Numbered from the stretch's first letter, positions 45,541 through 58,680 are shown. The stretch is 64,000 nucleotides of DNA from Pelobates cultripes (GCA_933207985.1 OW240915.1:270629858-270693857), one strand, 5' to 3'. Made by a program: numbers and translations. The notes: a model not told the origin generated them from the sequence alone.

Positions 45541-48500
45541 TATTTATCGGCTCTCAAAAAGCCTTTTTATTCCATATTAAGGACTCTATGCTCGGTAGCT
45601 TTCCCTGATGGAACTTGAATGAATGAAGTGTCTGCTTTGAAATGTGGCATATAGTTAAGTCATTTTGGAAGAAGGACAGTATGGTATACTAGTTTGTTAT
45701 TAGTAATATGCTATATCTGTTTATGCAATTACAAGAGTCCAGTTGTTCTCTCGTTTAAACACAGGTTGAAGAGGATCCCTTAGATATCTCTTAGAAGGAA
45801 TGCAGTGTCCAGACCAAAACCATGAATGACACCATGGACACCATAGCACAGATTATGAATTACAGTATATAATAAAGCCCACTGTTGAATATTATTTTTA
45901 CTACAAGAAACTGGATTTTATTTAAATGTTTTTTTTTTTTTTATTTGAGAATGCTGAGCGTGACACCCTGTCTGATTTTATATTTGATTACTTGTGAATA
46001 GTTTAGAATATTGTACAGAAATGGCAAATACTTTTTTTAGATTTGTTCTGAGCTGCAAAAATAACTGTATAGAGTTGAATAATCTTTACTTAAACTGTGG
46101 GACAGTTTATCATACAATAACTAAATGATTAAGAGGAAGGGAAAATATTGATATTTCTGACCTTTTCATTCATGTCCACCTCTATGTATCTCTCTATTAA
46201 TTTCAACCGATGACTACAGATACTCTTTCATTAAACACGACTGGTAAGTCCGATGATAGGCAGTTTTGATGGTCCTGTTTCATATTCCATTCAAAGCAAT
46301 GCCTACCAAACAACATTTACAACCCAGATGGAAAGACAGCAGTCCTTTGAAAACCATGTTACGTCTAGGGCTTTGGTTATAACACTGAGAGATTTAAGGG
46401 TAAGGCAGTTGCGATATTAAGAAGTGGTTAAGCATGGAAAATTTTATGCTTATAAAAATCTAATCAGTCACTCAATTTATAGAAAAATTTACAGTCATTT
46501 CATAGGCTATGAATACATTCACAGGCAGTGGAAAGAATGTTTTTCATATGCTTGATATATTTACAACGTACAGTGTAAATGTTTAAAAAGTAACCTGAAA
46601 CAAGTAAAATGTTAAAGTTCGTAATAACCCAATGACTAGATGGACCTCTGTTCAATATTTATTTGTGTAAGTCCTTTGAGACTTTGCCTTTAAAATACGT
46701 TCCAATTAACCATATTGTATGAGTCAGTGAGCTGCCACTATACCACCATTTAGATTTAAGTGTTCGTAAACTTTATGGAAAAAGAAAATGCAATTTTTTA
46801 TAATGCATTGAATCAATTGCCTAGTTACAACTTACAACTACAAGCATAGATTGAAGTTACAAGTTTTAATTATTTTAATTTTTAATAGAGTATTTTTAAT
46901 TTTTTATAGAATTTAAGGATAAAAGCTGCCCTTTATGAATTTGGTAATGAACAAAAAAGTATGTTTATAAGTGTAGTTAATATTTAGTATATTAATTTTA
47001 CTGCATTATGTTTATATTTTTTACAGCTTTGGCCTGCTCTAAAATTGTAATTTGGAAAAATCAAGTCATATAATACACAGAACCTCAGGAGGAACTTCTG
47101 CTACAACTTCTGCTACAAACATTTCTTTTTAAAAAATGAATAATACAATTATATATATATATCGTACAAGATCCAGCGCGCTCGCTCATTCACTAAACAC
47201 CAATTTCAAGTCTCACAGAATGTAATAGTTTTATTTAAAAACATCTCACATAGGCAGAAATAATGCTTAATAATAAGTTACAGTATATTATCATACATTG
47301 TATAACCCTACCACAACATCCCCCCATTCTTGGCAGTTCCTACTCTAGCCACCTAATGCCTGCTCTCCTTCCATAAACACAAAATAAATTTAAGGCATAT
47401 TGCCAAAGAAAAATAAAATCCCATTGATATTGAGGATGCACAAACACTTTTGAGATAATATAGCTAGGGATTCTCCAGTTTTATCCCCTTTAAAGGGATA
47501 ACATACATATCTTCTTTGGATCACATTTTTCTTGCCCATTAGACTTTTTCCTAGCCTCCATTCATTTTAGAAATCCGTAAAAACATAGTTATTTAAGTAT
47601 GCATATTAGTTAACTTTATGATCACCCCTCTCTTAACTAAACTAAACTATGTCTTGTTCTCCTCTAAGTATCTCTTATAATGTTCCTAGATTTTGAAATA
47701 TTGTACATACACTTCACACTCAAAAACTGATTATATAACAGCTCAGATAATTGACATTGTAAATAAATAAATATGAAATGTAACATTATAATGGATGAAT
47801 AACCTAATCTTATAATTATACTTAACAGCAATTTAAATGACATCGCTGTTGACTTTTCTCTTGTTTCTCGTGCTCTGGTATTAAGAGATTGTGGTAACTA
47901 TTCCTACTGTGCCTACTATTCCTTAATTAATTTTAAAATATGCTCTTTGGAACATCAGTCCTAATCATTACTACTGACAAGTACCTTGACTTAGATCAAA
48001 ATACACGGTTTTTATGAGTGCTTGCTTGAGAAAGGGGTTTCCTGTGGACTATGCATTGATCTGAGGTGTGAAGAGCCTTCTCTGCGACCCATCTGTAAGT
48101 TGGGTTTCATTTACCCTGCACTCTGGGCCAGCGAGGTTATTTCAGTCCCTACCAAGCAATAATTTACTCAACCCTGCACTGATCCAGGACAAATCCTGCA
48201 AGAATAGCTTCCACATGGTCCTTTCAAAATGTTTGATGGCAGCAGAGTTGTGCAACATGGTGCACAAGCTTCAGTCAGAGTCTGGGAAGCAGCCTTTAGA
48301 AGGTCATTCAGCACCGTTTCCCAACAGTTCTGGAAGACTCTATAGACACAGAAAAAGCAACCTTTAATGCCTGCTCCTGAGGCACAGCTCAAAGTTCTAA
48401 GTCAGAGATTCCCTCTCAGATGAGGAACCAAGAAGGTCCGAGTGACTGCACAACATTTACGCACCCAGAGTATTCATCACTAACCAAGATTTCGAGGCTT

Positions 48501-48880
48501 TGGGCATTGGTTGAGTAGGCAGCACTCATGGAGGGTTAATTGACGTGGCAGAGCAATACTTACTGCTATCTATGTTTCTATTCAGCAGCTGTTACTTTAA
48601 GCTTTCTTTCCCTTCATATGTGACATTTGTCATAGCAAGATATTCGTGCCTAGTTAATAAGCATCTTTGTGGTACGTTTCACATGTGTTTCTAGTAAGGA
48701 GCCAGAAAAAAATGCAGCATTTTTTTCACATTTCTGCTACAATCTACAACATTTACTATTAACATACCTATGCAAAGGTGTCTATGCATGCTTTGTCTGT
48801 CTACCTATGCACTACAAAAATAAAGTATGTAAAAACAAACCAATTGATTATATCGTTACAATGGCACATGCCAGGAGCGT
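45541..48880. other. Unassigned stretch
   Basis: About 3.3 kb with no confirmed gene. A TA run at 47150-47162 precedes CCAGCGCGCTCGCTCATTCA, which looks like the edge of a repeat. A 99-codon plus frame at 48068-48367 has no recognisable domain. A 12-bp tandem, ACTTCTGCTACA, is doubled near 47096-47120. Confidence 0.4.
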
Positions 48881-49019
48881 GCCTGACTTCCATAAAGAGA
48901 GTTAGAATAGAGGGAGAGCTCCACACTTCTTTGGGCCCAAAGTGATCCAATCCTGCCGAAAATTGCTTAGGAAGCAATTCAATATAGAGCTGACAATCTG
49001 TTAATGCTGTACTTACTGG

Positions 49020-49760
49020 ATGGGTCCATCTATACAACTAAAACTAATAGATCCAAACAGCCACAGCAGGAAGAACACCATAACCATGATCAAGATTGTG
49101 ACGATCAGGCCTTCTCCTTCCTCGGAGGAAACTCCAGAGTTCAAGCTCCCCATGGAAGCTTTTACAGATCACCCTGTCACAGAGAGAAGCCTGCACAAAA
49201 TGTTACAAGACTTATAAACCATATGGCAATCAGATTTTACACAGATTACTGCTTCTCTTCATTAAGACCTAGTGGACCTCGGAGAATACACCAGACATCT
49301 TGAAAACAGAACTGAAGAACACTGCACCAGTCATAATGAAGTGCAAAAACTGGAGGAAGAATACAACCAGCTAAGATACAAACTAGCCGACCTTGAAGGT
49401 AGGTTGAGCCGCAACAAATTGCGATTTTGTGGTAGCAGAGGAACTACTTACCTACATCAAAGAGTTGAGCAAAACTATAGTTCCAATTTTGAAAGACTCA
49501 GCATGGATGGTAGATAGAGACCATTACTTACCAAGGCCTTTCCATCTTACCGCTAACACACCTCGCAACACAATTGTAAGATTGTGCCCGTCTTGCCCAG
49601 ACCATGGCTCAAAGATCCAAGTTTATTAACATAACAAAAACCCTACATAATTATATGATATCTTACAGGTGTGGTTACCCCACAAAACTGCTGGTTTGGC
49701 GCAATGGCTCCATCCATTTTATTCATAATCTGGAAAGTGGCAACAAAAAGCTCACAGAAT
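49020..49760 (+). pseudogene. L1 ORF1 (coiled-coil RNA-binding protein) relic
   Basis: Plus-strand frames show HSRKNTITMIKI upstream, then VDLGEYTRHLENRTEEHCTS and LEEEYNQLRYKLADLEGRLS, a heptad-rich coiled coil. RNKLRF follows, as at the RNN-(I/L)-(R/K) start of the ORF1p RNA-recognition domain. In another frame ELLTYIKELSKTIVPILKDS and HLTANTPRNTIVRLC continue the domain. SYRCGYPTKLLVWRNGS near 49670 is the C-terminal domain. At least two frame shifts separate the parts. Confidence 0.8.
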
Positions 49761-50325
49761 AGTGTAATCCACATTCCAGAATTCACCTTCAAGATCACCA
49801 CCAAAGAAGATGCAGCCGGAGTGGAGAATGACAGGGTCCCCGGGTCGTAATGAACTGATCCTTTATATATGTGGTTGACAATCCAAACAAGATCCATAAT
49901 GTACAAAACTCCTAACGGCCGAATTAAGAAACTGATGGGTTCTAAATTTTACCCTCCCCTCCATCTGTCATGGAATAGCGTTACCTTAATTTTATAAAAA
50001 TCCCGTTGAGACCATGATGTGATCTATCCCTAGATGTTCTTAATCACACTCTATAATAGTCGGGTAGACCTTGACAAGTCATACTTTACCTTCTAGGAAA
50101 GTCCATGTAAACCAGACTTGAGCTCATAGGTTGAATCGAATGACCCCGGCAGTACATATATGAAGTGCAGACTGCTAAATTAATTAGTAGTATAATATGG
50201 ATAGCGCTTAATGCACTGCCTATAGGGAACTACGTTATATTTACTAAAAGCCAACTCCGAGGACTGTTGTGCCACATTCCTCTTCCACTGACTCTATTAG
50301 TATGTAGCATCTCTTCTAACTCAAT

Positions 50326-50700
50326 ATGGACAATTCATTTCACATTTTGTCTATGAATGTAAATGGACTTAATAGTCCACATAAAAATATTCATATAGCT
50401 TTCCAAGAAATGCATAACTTAAAGGCTGCGATTGTTTGCCTTCAGGAGACCCATTTCAGCATGCGTTACCCACCTAAACTTTATTCTAGACAATATTCCA
50501 AGCATTTCATGCAGATGTGTTAGGTCATCTGTGGATTCCTGTAGGATTTTGGAGTGGGATTCAGGTGACAATAGCTTTTCTGTATGCCCCCAACTGCTCT
50601 CAATATATATATTGACTTGATAAAGAATCAGAGAGGAGTCAAATGTTGTTGTCTTCACTTCCTTGTATTAAACATTGATTGTTTTTTAGAAGAAACCTCA
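50326..50700 (+). pseudogene. L1 ORF2 endonuclease N-terminus relic
   Basis: The frame begins MDNSFHILSMNVNGLNSPHK, and AAIVCLQETHF follows. The Asn in NVNGLN and the Glu in QETH are catalytic positions of the APE-type endonuclease. After a frame change VTIAFLYAPNCSQ at about 50565 continues the domain. Stops then accumulate and the reverse transcriptase is absent. Confidence 0.8.
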
Positions 50701-50974
50701 GGTGTGACTCGATATTTCTTTTTTTCCATTTGATGTCTTCAGGGATTGGCCCTCTCTTTCTGGAGCTCCGTACAGGAAGTATTGCCCCCTTTTTTAGTGT
50801 GTGCTTTTTATTCTTGTTTTTTTTGCAAACATCAGTGTAATATAGATGCATTGTATGTTAGGTGTGCACTAAAATTTATTATATATGCTTTGTACTAATC
50901 AACTGTGCTTCTTCTATATTAAGACAAAATCTTTCAATAAAGAATTGAAACATTGAAAAACAATGATACCTGTT

Positions 50975-51730
50975 AAGGGGTGGATTATATTAGCGCTCAG
51001 TTCTTGAATTTCATGTGTTGGAAGCAGTACTTTGACAAGGGCCAAATAGTGATTGCTAGACAACTGGATCAGACCATCTAGAAAATGGCAAGTCTTGTGG
51101 GGTGTTCCAGTATGCAGTAATTAGTATCTACCCAAAGTGTTGCAAGGAACGACAACTGATGAACTGGTGTCAGGGTCCTGGGCACCCAAGACTCACTGAT
51201 GCACATGAAGAACAAGGCTAGCCCATCTGATCGAATTACACAGCTACTGTAGCTCAATTGCTGAAAAACTTAAGGCTGGCCATGATAAAAAGGTGTTGGA
51301 TCACACAGTGCATTGCATGTTGCTGCAGTATTGGGGCTGCGTAGCCGCAGACCAGTCAGAGTGGCTGTCGACAACCAAAAGTGTTTTCAATGGGGACATG
51401 AGCATCAGAACTGAACTGAACCATGGAACAATGGAAGAAGGTTGTGTGGTCTGACGAATCATGTTTTCTTTTAGATCAGGTGGCTGGCTGGGTGTATGTG
51501 CACCATTTACCTGGGAAAGAGATGACAGCAAAATGCAGTATGGGAACAAGGACAGAGACAGTGTGTTACTACTTACTTTGGGTTTGCATTCATCACCCTA
51601 AACACCAATCTCTGTGCAGCAGAGCTGATTGTTGCCAAAGACGTTCAAAATACATAACACATTCATATAATGTGCAGCAGAGCTGTTTTGGCTTGCGGGG
51701 CTAACAAAATATTAACACACATTGGTCCCA
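50975..51730 (+). pseudogene. Tc1-like transposase relic (plus strand)
   Basis: GACAAGGGCCAAATAGTGAT through to the TGTAGCTCAATTGCTG region encodes the helix-turn-helix part. The later frame gives EQWKKVVWSDESCFLLD, where WSDES holds the first catalytic Asp. The segment with the second Asp is deleted; sequence resumes at a CAAAATACATAACACATTCA 3' part. It is the same family as the relic at 6010-6770. The GGCTGGCTGGGTGTATGTGC and GVPCMQL/GCVYVHH regions correspond between them. Confidence 0.75.
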
Positions 51731-54700
51731 ACTGCGCCACCTCAGTCTTGTTGCAAAGGCTAACCTGCATGTAATTACATTTACCAACCCCATTTTCTGT
51801 TGTCTGTCTTTTTTTTTTATAATTCTTCTTCTATGAAAAAATACTTGCATATTTTCCCCAGGGTAAATTAGATTTACAGGGTACTAGTCTCTGCTGTAAA
51901 GCAAGGTTATTAATAATTAGAGTAAAGGGTATATGTCTGTTGTAAATTGCAAAGTAATTAATGTGAAACAACTGCACAGTACATTTGTCTGAATTTCTTT
52001 ATTGAATACTCAGTGACTCGTGCTTTAGTAACTACATTTGGAAACATTAATGGAATGTTTAAAAAAAAAAATAAAAACTAATGCCAAATGCACACAAAGA
52101 ACGTTTACATTAAAAAATCACATTAAACCGGCTATAGTTCTTTGAAACCAAGTCATTAATAAATAGTGTTTTTTAATGTGAGGATTAAAATTAGTGTCTA
52201 ATAATAGACTAGATTGCCTAGAACAACCAGATGAGGCCTCACTTGGGCAAAATTTGGCTGCAGATGTCAACGGAGAAAAGGATTCTTCTAGGCTGTTTCT
52301 CAGACTTTCACAAAATGTCATTTCTAGTATTCATGAATGGTATCCATTTTTTGGGGGTTAAACAGCTAAAGGTCTGGGTCCCAGGGTTGACGGTACTTTT
52401 GCCCACCCTACCTCAAAAAGGAAACCTAGATGTTCCACCAGATAATATCTTAATTTTTCAAATGGTGGTGGAGCAGCAAAGTGCCCGGGAGACTCAACCA
52501 AGCAAAAGTGGTTAAATTCTGTTAAAAAGAGAACTGACAATTAGAAGCAACACAACCCTAGCCTTTCCAATGTTCAATATTTACAGAAATAATTTGCTAG
52601 GGTTTATAACTATACAATTGAGATATTGAAATGGCCCTTCCCTGTTAGGAATATTACTTCTAGTACCTGATTGTTATACCAGGACATATTTGAGAACCAC
52701 TTATTGAGAACTGGTGTTCTCGCTGCCTCTATAGAGATCTCATGTAACTTTATGTGGTAAATTTAGAAGACATTACCTTAATACGAAACCACCTCCTATC
52801 TAGAGATAACTACACTGGTGTCTAACAGCTTTTCTTGTAAACACACAACTCATTCAAAACATATTAATGTGTCCATTCTACAGAAAGGTCACATGTCCTT
52901 GATCATTAAATAAAATCCAATTAAGTTCCATTATTGCGATTTTTAATATAATCGATGACTATAGAAGGGGTCATGGGACACCTCATTGGACAATGGTATT
53001 CATATCTTCATATAAAAGACTCCATTGTCTCACTAAATGGCAGGGGGTTGAGTTGCAAGACTAATTTATTGCAGTAGGCAATTATCTTAAAAAATTCTGA
53101 CTTTGGCAAGCACTTAATCTTAGGAGACAACTTTTTACAAATTTATTTGGCTAATGAGAGAAAATATCTTAAAATAAGTAAAGTGTGATTCATGATGCAT
53201 TTAAATTATTTTCCACACTTAACTATTTACATTGCATGAAGCATAAATGCAGTATAAGTTAAATATGTATTTAGTTGACATTTACATTTAAAAAAAAAAA
53301 GATGGCTCATTTGTTAACATTTAGAGCAACATTCTAACTAGCATCAATTTTACAAAAATTTGTAATGGAGAATGGATAATGTGTGGATATTAACAAACGC
53401 TGCAAAATAAGTCATCCAATTTCTTTTCAAATAGCCTTAAAAATATAGTCCTTCTAACTTGAGCTTTTGACATTAGTATTTTCTCTAACTTCTTGTTGGC
53501 ATATGGATGAAGACATGTGTGAACGTACAATGAAAGTCTTACTCAGTGGGATAAAAAGATTGGAAGAGAAGACAGTTAGAAAACAGAACACTTACAGGTC
53601 CAAGCCAATTTCTTCTGATCAACTTGTTTTTCTCAATAACACTCATTTAACAATCACTTGGGAAAATATTAATCCACGAGTTTTTGCTTTTTTATGGTTA
53701 AATGGAAAGTACATACAGTTACCATGACTGATATTTGTAATGCTTGTAGTTAACGTGTTATATTTTAAAAAGACAAGGCAACTCTGTTTCTGAATATTTT
53801 ACATGCACAGTCCAAAAAGCGATTGCAATAAAAAAAACATACAGTTCCTTCTACACCATAATGTAAGAAAATATTGAAAATAAGGGAATTCTAAAAAAAA
53901 TACCTTTAAAGTAATTAAAATTTATTGCATAAATGTGTTACCTCCTTCTGGATAAACAAAAGAGGAAACGAAGAAAGATTGCACTTGATTGACTATTTTT
54001 CAATCTCATTAACTGTTTGGCTATATGTTTACTTTATGTCGAAAAAATTAAGTTGAATGATTGTACACTTTATTCCCTAAAGAATTTTAATACCACTTTT
54101 GTTTTGGGTCTTTTTCAGACTAAAAATGGAATGGCACTTTCTGGAACAAGCAATGTTATAACTTTACCACACTTAGACTAATAAAATGAATCTTTTATGC
54201 TCCCTCCCTAATGCCAATAAACCCAGAGCCATACACTTGCACATATGGGAATAATCACATAATTAATTCTCAGGTGTTCAAACATGGGTGCTCCCAGTGG
54301 AACCAAAAGATTAAACTGACTGGGAAAAAAGGTCATTTAATATATGATTTAAAAATTCATAATGTGTCAAATAGAGTTGTTCAAATATCATACATGAGGC
54401 ACCTGATATATTCTTTTGAAAATATATGTTTGTTCGTAAATCATCTTTGATATTTTTGCAAGTTAAATAGATGGCAGAGTGTGGGAAATATTTTCACATC
54501 TATAGCTTGGAATATAGATTTTTCGAAATCTTTATAAAATATATATTTTCATATATTTTGCACGAATTATTGAATAGGGCAGCAATTTCAGTGTAGTAAG
54601 ACAGACTCAACATATATTAATACACCACTTATGTTTGTAAAAGTATAAATAATAAAACTGAAATCCTTGTGTATGAAATAAAGTAAGGATAAAAAATATA

Positions 54701-55490
54701 AAACCCATCCATTAAAGTGGAAGTTAAATATACCAGTATCAACAAAAATGTCCAAACATTAGACAGAAATGTCTATAAAATATGCTTAATATACAGTGTT
54801 ATTTTACTCTGTGCTCGATGTGCCATCTTATAAATTGTTTTTACTGGTAAAGCATTTGATAAGACTTTAGCAATGTGGCAAGTGCTGGTTTATGGTTAAA
54901 AAGGGATACGTTATAAAGGAGTAAAGATGTAAAATTGTAAAATGTTTACAGGCATGAAATTAATTGTAGAAAAGCATAATTTGAGTCACTGTCTGAGTTT
55001 GTAGCAATATGATATAAAGATACAAAATGATGAGTAAACCTAAATATGAAATGTTTGGTGAACATCTTGGGCACATTTTTGTTGAAAATATTTAACAAAA
55101 TTAAAAATCACATAAAGGTTGCTATGCTGCTTGAAGCATCAGGCTGGTATGGGCCATAATATGTTAAGGTGCCCAGCTGCGCTATGGGGTCCACAATGGG
55201 TACTGTAACGCTATGTAGTATGGTTGGAGACTGGACCCCATTGCAGATTTGTGATGACATGGGCTTGCAAGATGGTAAAGCCACTTCCCATGCATGGTCA
55301 TACTCAGAGGAAGTGATATCTGATCTCCTCCTCTCAGTATTCAAAGGGAGTTGCTTGGTAGAAGAAGAAAAGTTCAGCACAGAATCCTGAGCACAACTCA
55401 CAGCTGGTACCAAAATGGAAACCCTGCTAGACCACAAGATAACCACACCCTTGGCAAATGGTAGGCAAGGATGAGGATGACTAAGACAAC
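51731..55490. other. Unassigned AT-rich stretch
   Basis: About 3.8 kb with no confirmed gene. The plus frames at 52231-52515, 53467-53727 and 54211-54450 are open but resemble no family I know. A reverse-strand frame of 112 codons at 55108-55446 is unusually Ser/Pro-rich and also unrecognised. It is located in a locally GC-richer block that could be a retroelement end. Confidence 0.35.
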
Positions 55491-55499
55491 TTAAATTTC

Positions 55500-55870
55500 A
55501 ATATTTGTGTTTGTATGTGTCTCTGTCAGTATTTGTGTGTGCGTCTGTTAGAGTATGTGTGTATGGCTCTCTGTCAGTATGTGCGTCTCTGTGTGTGTGT
55601 CCGTAAGTGTGTATACAATTAGTTGTCAGTATATGTGCCTGTCACTATGTGTGTGTCTGTCAGGGTGTGTGTATGCCTGTCAGTGGGTGTATGCATGTTT
55701 GTCTGTGCATGGCTGTGAGCATGTGTTCATGTTTGACAGTGTATGTGTATATTTGTCAGTTTGTGTTGGTATTTGTGTGTCTGGTATTGAGAATATGTGT
55801 ATGTCTGTGTGCTCATATGTCTAGCAGTTTGTATATCGGTATGTGTGTGTATTTGTTAGTGTGTTTGAAA
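55500..55870. repeat. GT-rich decayed minisatellite
   Basis: Words such as TGTGTGTCTGTCAGT repeat with variable spacing over about 370 bp. The two long overlapping plus-strand frames here (Cys/Val-rich) are translations of this array, not genes. Confidence 0.85.
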
Positions 55871-57397
55871 TTTGGGATCCCTGAGTGTGCATTTATGCAG
55901 CTGGGTGCCTTTGTGTAGGTTGGTGGAGGCTCACCGACTGAGTGTTATAATTGCAACCTTGACCTAATGCATGCGTACTCTAATTCTCTCCAAGGAAATT
56001 GTATAATTATATGTCCCACATTTTCACAACAACTGAATAGCGTATAGTTGAAATTTGGGAGAAGGCTAGCCCACCTATTATTAATGATTTAAATCCCTCA
56101 CTTGATCCAAGCAAATAAAAAGGAATGCATGGCAGATGCAGTTGAAACCTTCATGTCATCTGACAATGCCTACATTTTACTCTAACTTGCCCAAATTTAT
56201 ATGTTGTGTTTTCTTTCTTTTTTCTTTTTTTTTTTTATTCCTGTTGAATTTCTTTTTATGCATTATTGTACAATATTCGGGAAGAATTGTTCATTAGTGT
56301 CTGTTTGACAAGTATATTGCTGATTTGTAACTACCTCAGTTACTTGTTGTTACTGTTCTTTTTTCATTGTTTTAGAAATCAATAAAACCAGTATTGCAAA
56401 ACAAAAATATTAATATATCAAAATAAGAGCATATGATTTCTCACAAAGAATATAAACATCAAGATCAGTGCAAATCAGTCAGTGCAAATCCTCAAAAATA
56501 TCTGTATATCAATCCAAATATATAAACAGTACATGTACACATATATATCTGTGAATATAAAAAAGTATGCATTCAGCAATGACACCAGTAATTAGTAACC
56601 CTTTGTTCCACCAATAATTAGTAATGATTTGTTCCACTTTGACAGACAGCTTGAGTATGTGAAATATGAGTGGCGTGTATGGAATGGATTAGTGTCTGTC
56701 AACGATTTTGTCTGTAGAGTTGTTGTCTCTGATTATGATGCTTTCAGACATAGTATGCCTCCAGAAGAGATGTCCTATGCTGATCATGTATGGTCTTTTC
56801 TGACAAGTAAAATAATAGAGGTCCAGGCACTCCTTGGTTCAAGACAGGTACTTTATTAAGAACCACAGCAGCAACGTTTTGACCCCAAAAGGTCTTTTCT
56901 GACAAGTAGTCTGGCTTCTTGTCTGGCTAAGTTGTAGCCCAGGTTTGAGAAGTGATAACTTAACTACCCATTTCTCTTTTCATAAGACTCTCAATCAAAT
57001 TGAATTTTACAGTGCAATCTCGATTGTCTAAAGGTGAGCAGAATATACCACTCTCACTCCACTTTGTTTTAGAGGTCGCAGCAATGTTGAATCATATTAC
57101 CATACTTGGAGCTGAGATCTGATACAGTCTTTTTGGCTTGAAGTATTCAAACTGGTAGGAAACATTTTTGATGTCAACTCTGTTTCTGACCAAAAGGTAC
57201 TGCTATTGGACAGGATGCTCCACTCCTGCAGACTTTCTAAGAATGGTCTGAGATTAATGCACAGAATCTATAAAGCAGAATAATTATGTTTTTTTTTAAA
57301 AAGTTCAGAGTGGATAACCTTTGAACAGTTTCTCCAGAAGATAGCGTTCATTTTTTTTTTTCAATGGTGGAGCTAACTGCTGTGTTGCAGGACAATA
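55871..57397. other. Unassigned stretch
   Basis: The sequence contains T-rich 3'-end-like DNA (56210-56240) ending AATCAATAAAACCAGTATTG near 56375-56400, which may be a LINE tail. A motif GGCACTCCTTGGTTCAAGAC with CAGCAGCAACGTTTTGACCC at 56825-56885 recalls a common amphibian repeat end. The 76-codon frame at 56629-56859 overlaps this and is not supported as a gene. Confidence 0.35.
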
Positions 57398-57847
57398 TTC
57401 CTAATTAGTGATGTACCGAACGGTTCGCTGGCGAACGGTTTGCCGGCGAACGGTTCCCGGCGAACATAGCATGTTCGGGTTCGCCATGGCGGGCGAACAT
57501 ATGCGCGGTTCGACCCGCCCCCTATTCGTCATCATTGAGTAAACTTTGACCCTGTACCTCACAGTCAGCAGACACATTCCAGCCAATTAGCAGCACACCC
57601 TCCCTAGCAGACCCTCCCACCTCCTGGAAGGCATCCATTTTAGATTCATTCTCAAGCTGCATGCTTAGTAAGAGGAGGGAAAGTGTAGCTGCTGTTCATT
57701 AGATAGGGAAAAGCATAGCTAGGTTAGGGTTAGGGTATGCTTTTTTTTATTTATTTTTTCTATGTAATGTAATTGCACTTAGTTGTCTGCCACTGCTGCC
57801 AGCTTCTGTGTCAGGCTCACAGTGCATACTGTGCCCATTTCCCCAGT

Positions 57848-58195
57848 CAGTGCCACCACTTACATCTGGTGTCACAATAGCTTGGATTTAAAAACAAAAA
57901 ACTTTTTTCACTGTTATAGATTGAATAGCAGTCAGTGTCCTTAAAGCGGGTGTGTTACGCTAACAGTGGATACGGTGACCAGTGCCACCATTAGATCTGG
58001 TGTCACAATAGCTTGGATTTAAAAACAAAAAACTTTTTTCACTGTTATAGATTGAATAGCAGTTAGTTATCTTCAAGCAGGTGTGTTACGCTAACAGTGG
58101 ATACGATGACCAGTGCCACCACTTATATCTGGTGTCACAATAGCTTGGATTTAAAACAAAAAAACTTTTTTCACTGTTATAGATTGAATAGCAGT
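57848..58195. repeat. ~131-bp tandem repeat
   Basis: CAGTGCCACCA starts at 57848, 57980 and 58111. Each unit contains GGTGTCACAATAGCTTGGAT and ACTGTTATAGATTGAATAGC. The third unit runs into the gap, and a further fragment (TTATAGATTGAATAGCAG) reappears near 58768. The true copy number is unknown because the gap falls in the array. Confidence 0.9.
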
Positions 58196-58295
58196 NNNNN
58201 NNNNNNNNNNNNNNNNNNNNNNNNNNNNNNNNNNNNNNNNNNNNNNNNNNNNNNNNNNNNNNNNNNNNNNNNNNNNNNNNNNNNNNNNNNNNNNN
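58196..58295. other. Assembly gap (100 N)
   Basis: Exactly 100 N follow the third tandem unit inside the hAT element. A round number suggests a placeholder of unknown size, probably where the repeat or transposase body collapsed. Confidence 0.98.
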
Positions 58296-58327
58296 TGTTG
58301 TTGATGGAGGACATGCGGACCTTTTAA

Positions 58328-58680
58328 GTCCTACGCATCGCCACAGCCCTTCGGGATCCACCCTCAGAGAGCGACTCGACCGACAGGTAGCAGACTACCT
58401 CGCCTTAACTGCAGATATCGACACTCTGAGGAGCGATGAACCCCTTGACTACTGGGTGTGCAGGCTTGACCTGTGGCCTGAGCTTTCCCAATTTGCGATA
58501 GAACTTCTGGCCTGCCCCGCTTCAAGTGTCCTGTCAGAAAGGACCCTCAGTGCAGCAGGAGGTATTGTCACTGAGAAGAGAAGTCGCCTAGGTCAAAAAA
58601 GTCTAGATTACCTCACCTTTATTAAGATGAATGAGGGATGGATCCCGGGCGGGACTGGACACTACATACATTGGGATTAA
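58328..58680 (+). pseudogene. hAT transposase C-terminal dimerisation domain
   Basis: An open plus frame of about 117 codons runs from after a stop at 58325-58327 to TAA at 58678-58680. It includes ADYLALTADIDTLRSDEPLD and YWVCRLDLWPELSQFAIELL, then CPASSVLSERTLSAAGGIVT and EKRSRL. The P-S-S...SER-FS-AG...R-RL pattern is the hATC dimerisation domain that closes hAT and ZBED-type transposases. The catalytic DDE core and BED zinc finger are not visible; they would lie upstream, in or before the gap. The remaining part is undamaged, so the loss may be recent or an assembly artefact. Confidence 0.88.

Larger units (their letters stand above)
48900..50965 (+). mobile_element. L1-clade LINE, internally deleted
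   Basis: ORF1 and the start of ORF2 are present in order. Only about 270 bp of sequence follows before a 3' end of the type CTTTCAATAAAGAATTGAAA (about 50930-50955). A complete L1 would need about 3 kb more ORF2, so most of the reverse transcriptase is deleted. Stops and frame changes show it is inactive. The 5' limit is approximate, and no target-site duplication could be fixed. Confidence 0.7.

Noticed and set aside
48068..48367. 99-codon plus frame as a possible host exon or processed pseudogene
   Set aside because: No recognisable family, no convincing splice sites and no poly-A tail or duplication.
55555..55918. Two overlapping Cys/Val-rich frames that look like secreted peptides
   Set aside because: They are translations of a GT-rich tandem array and change with the repeat phase.
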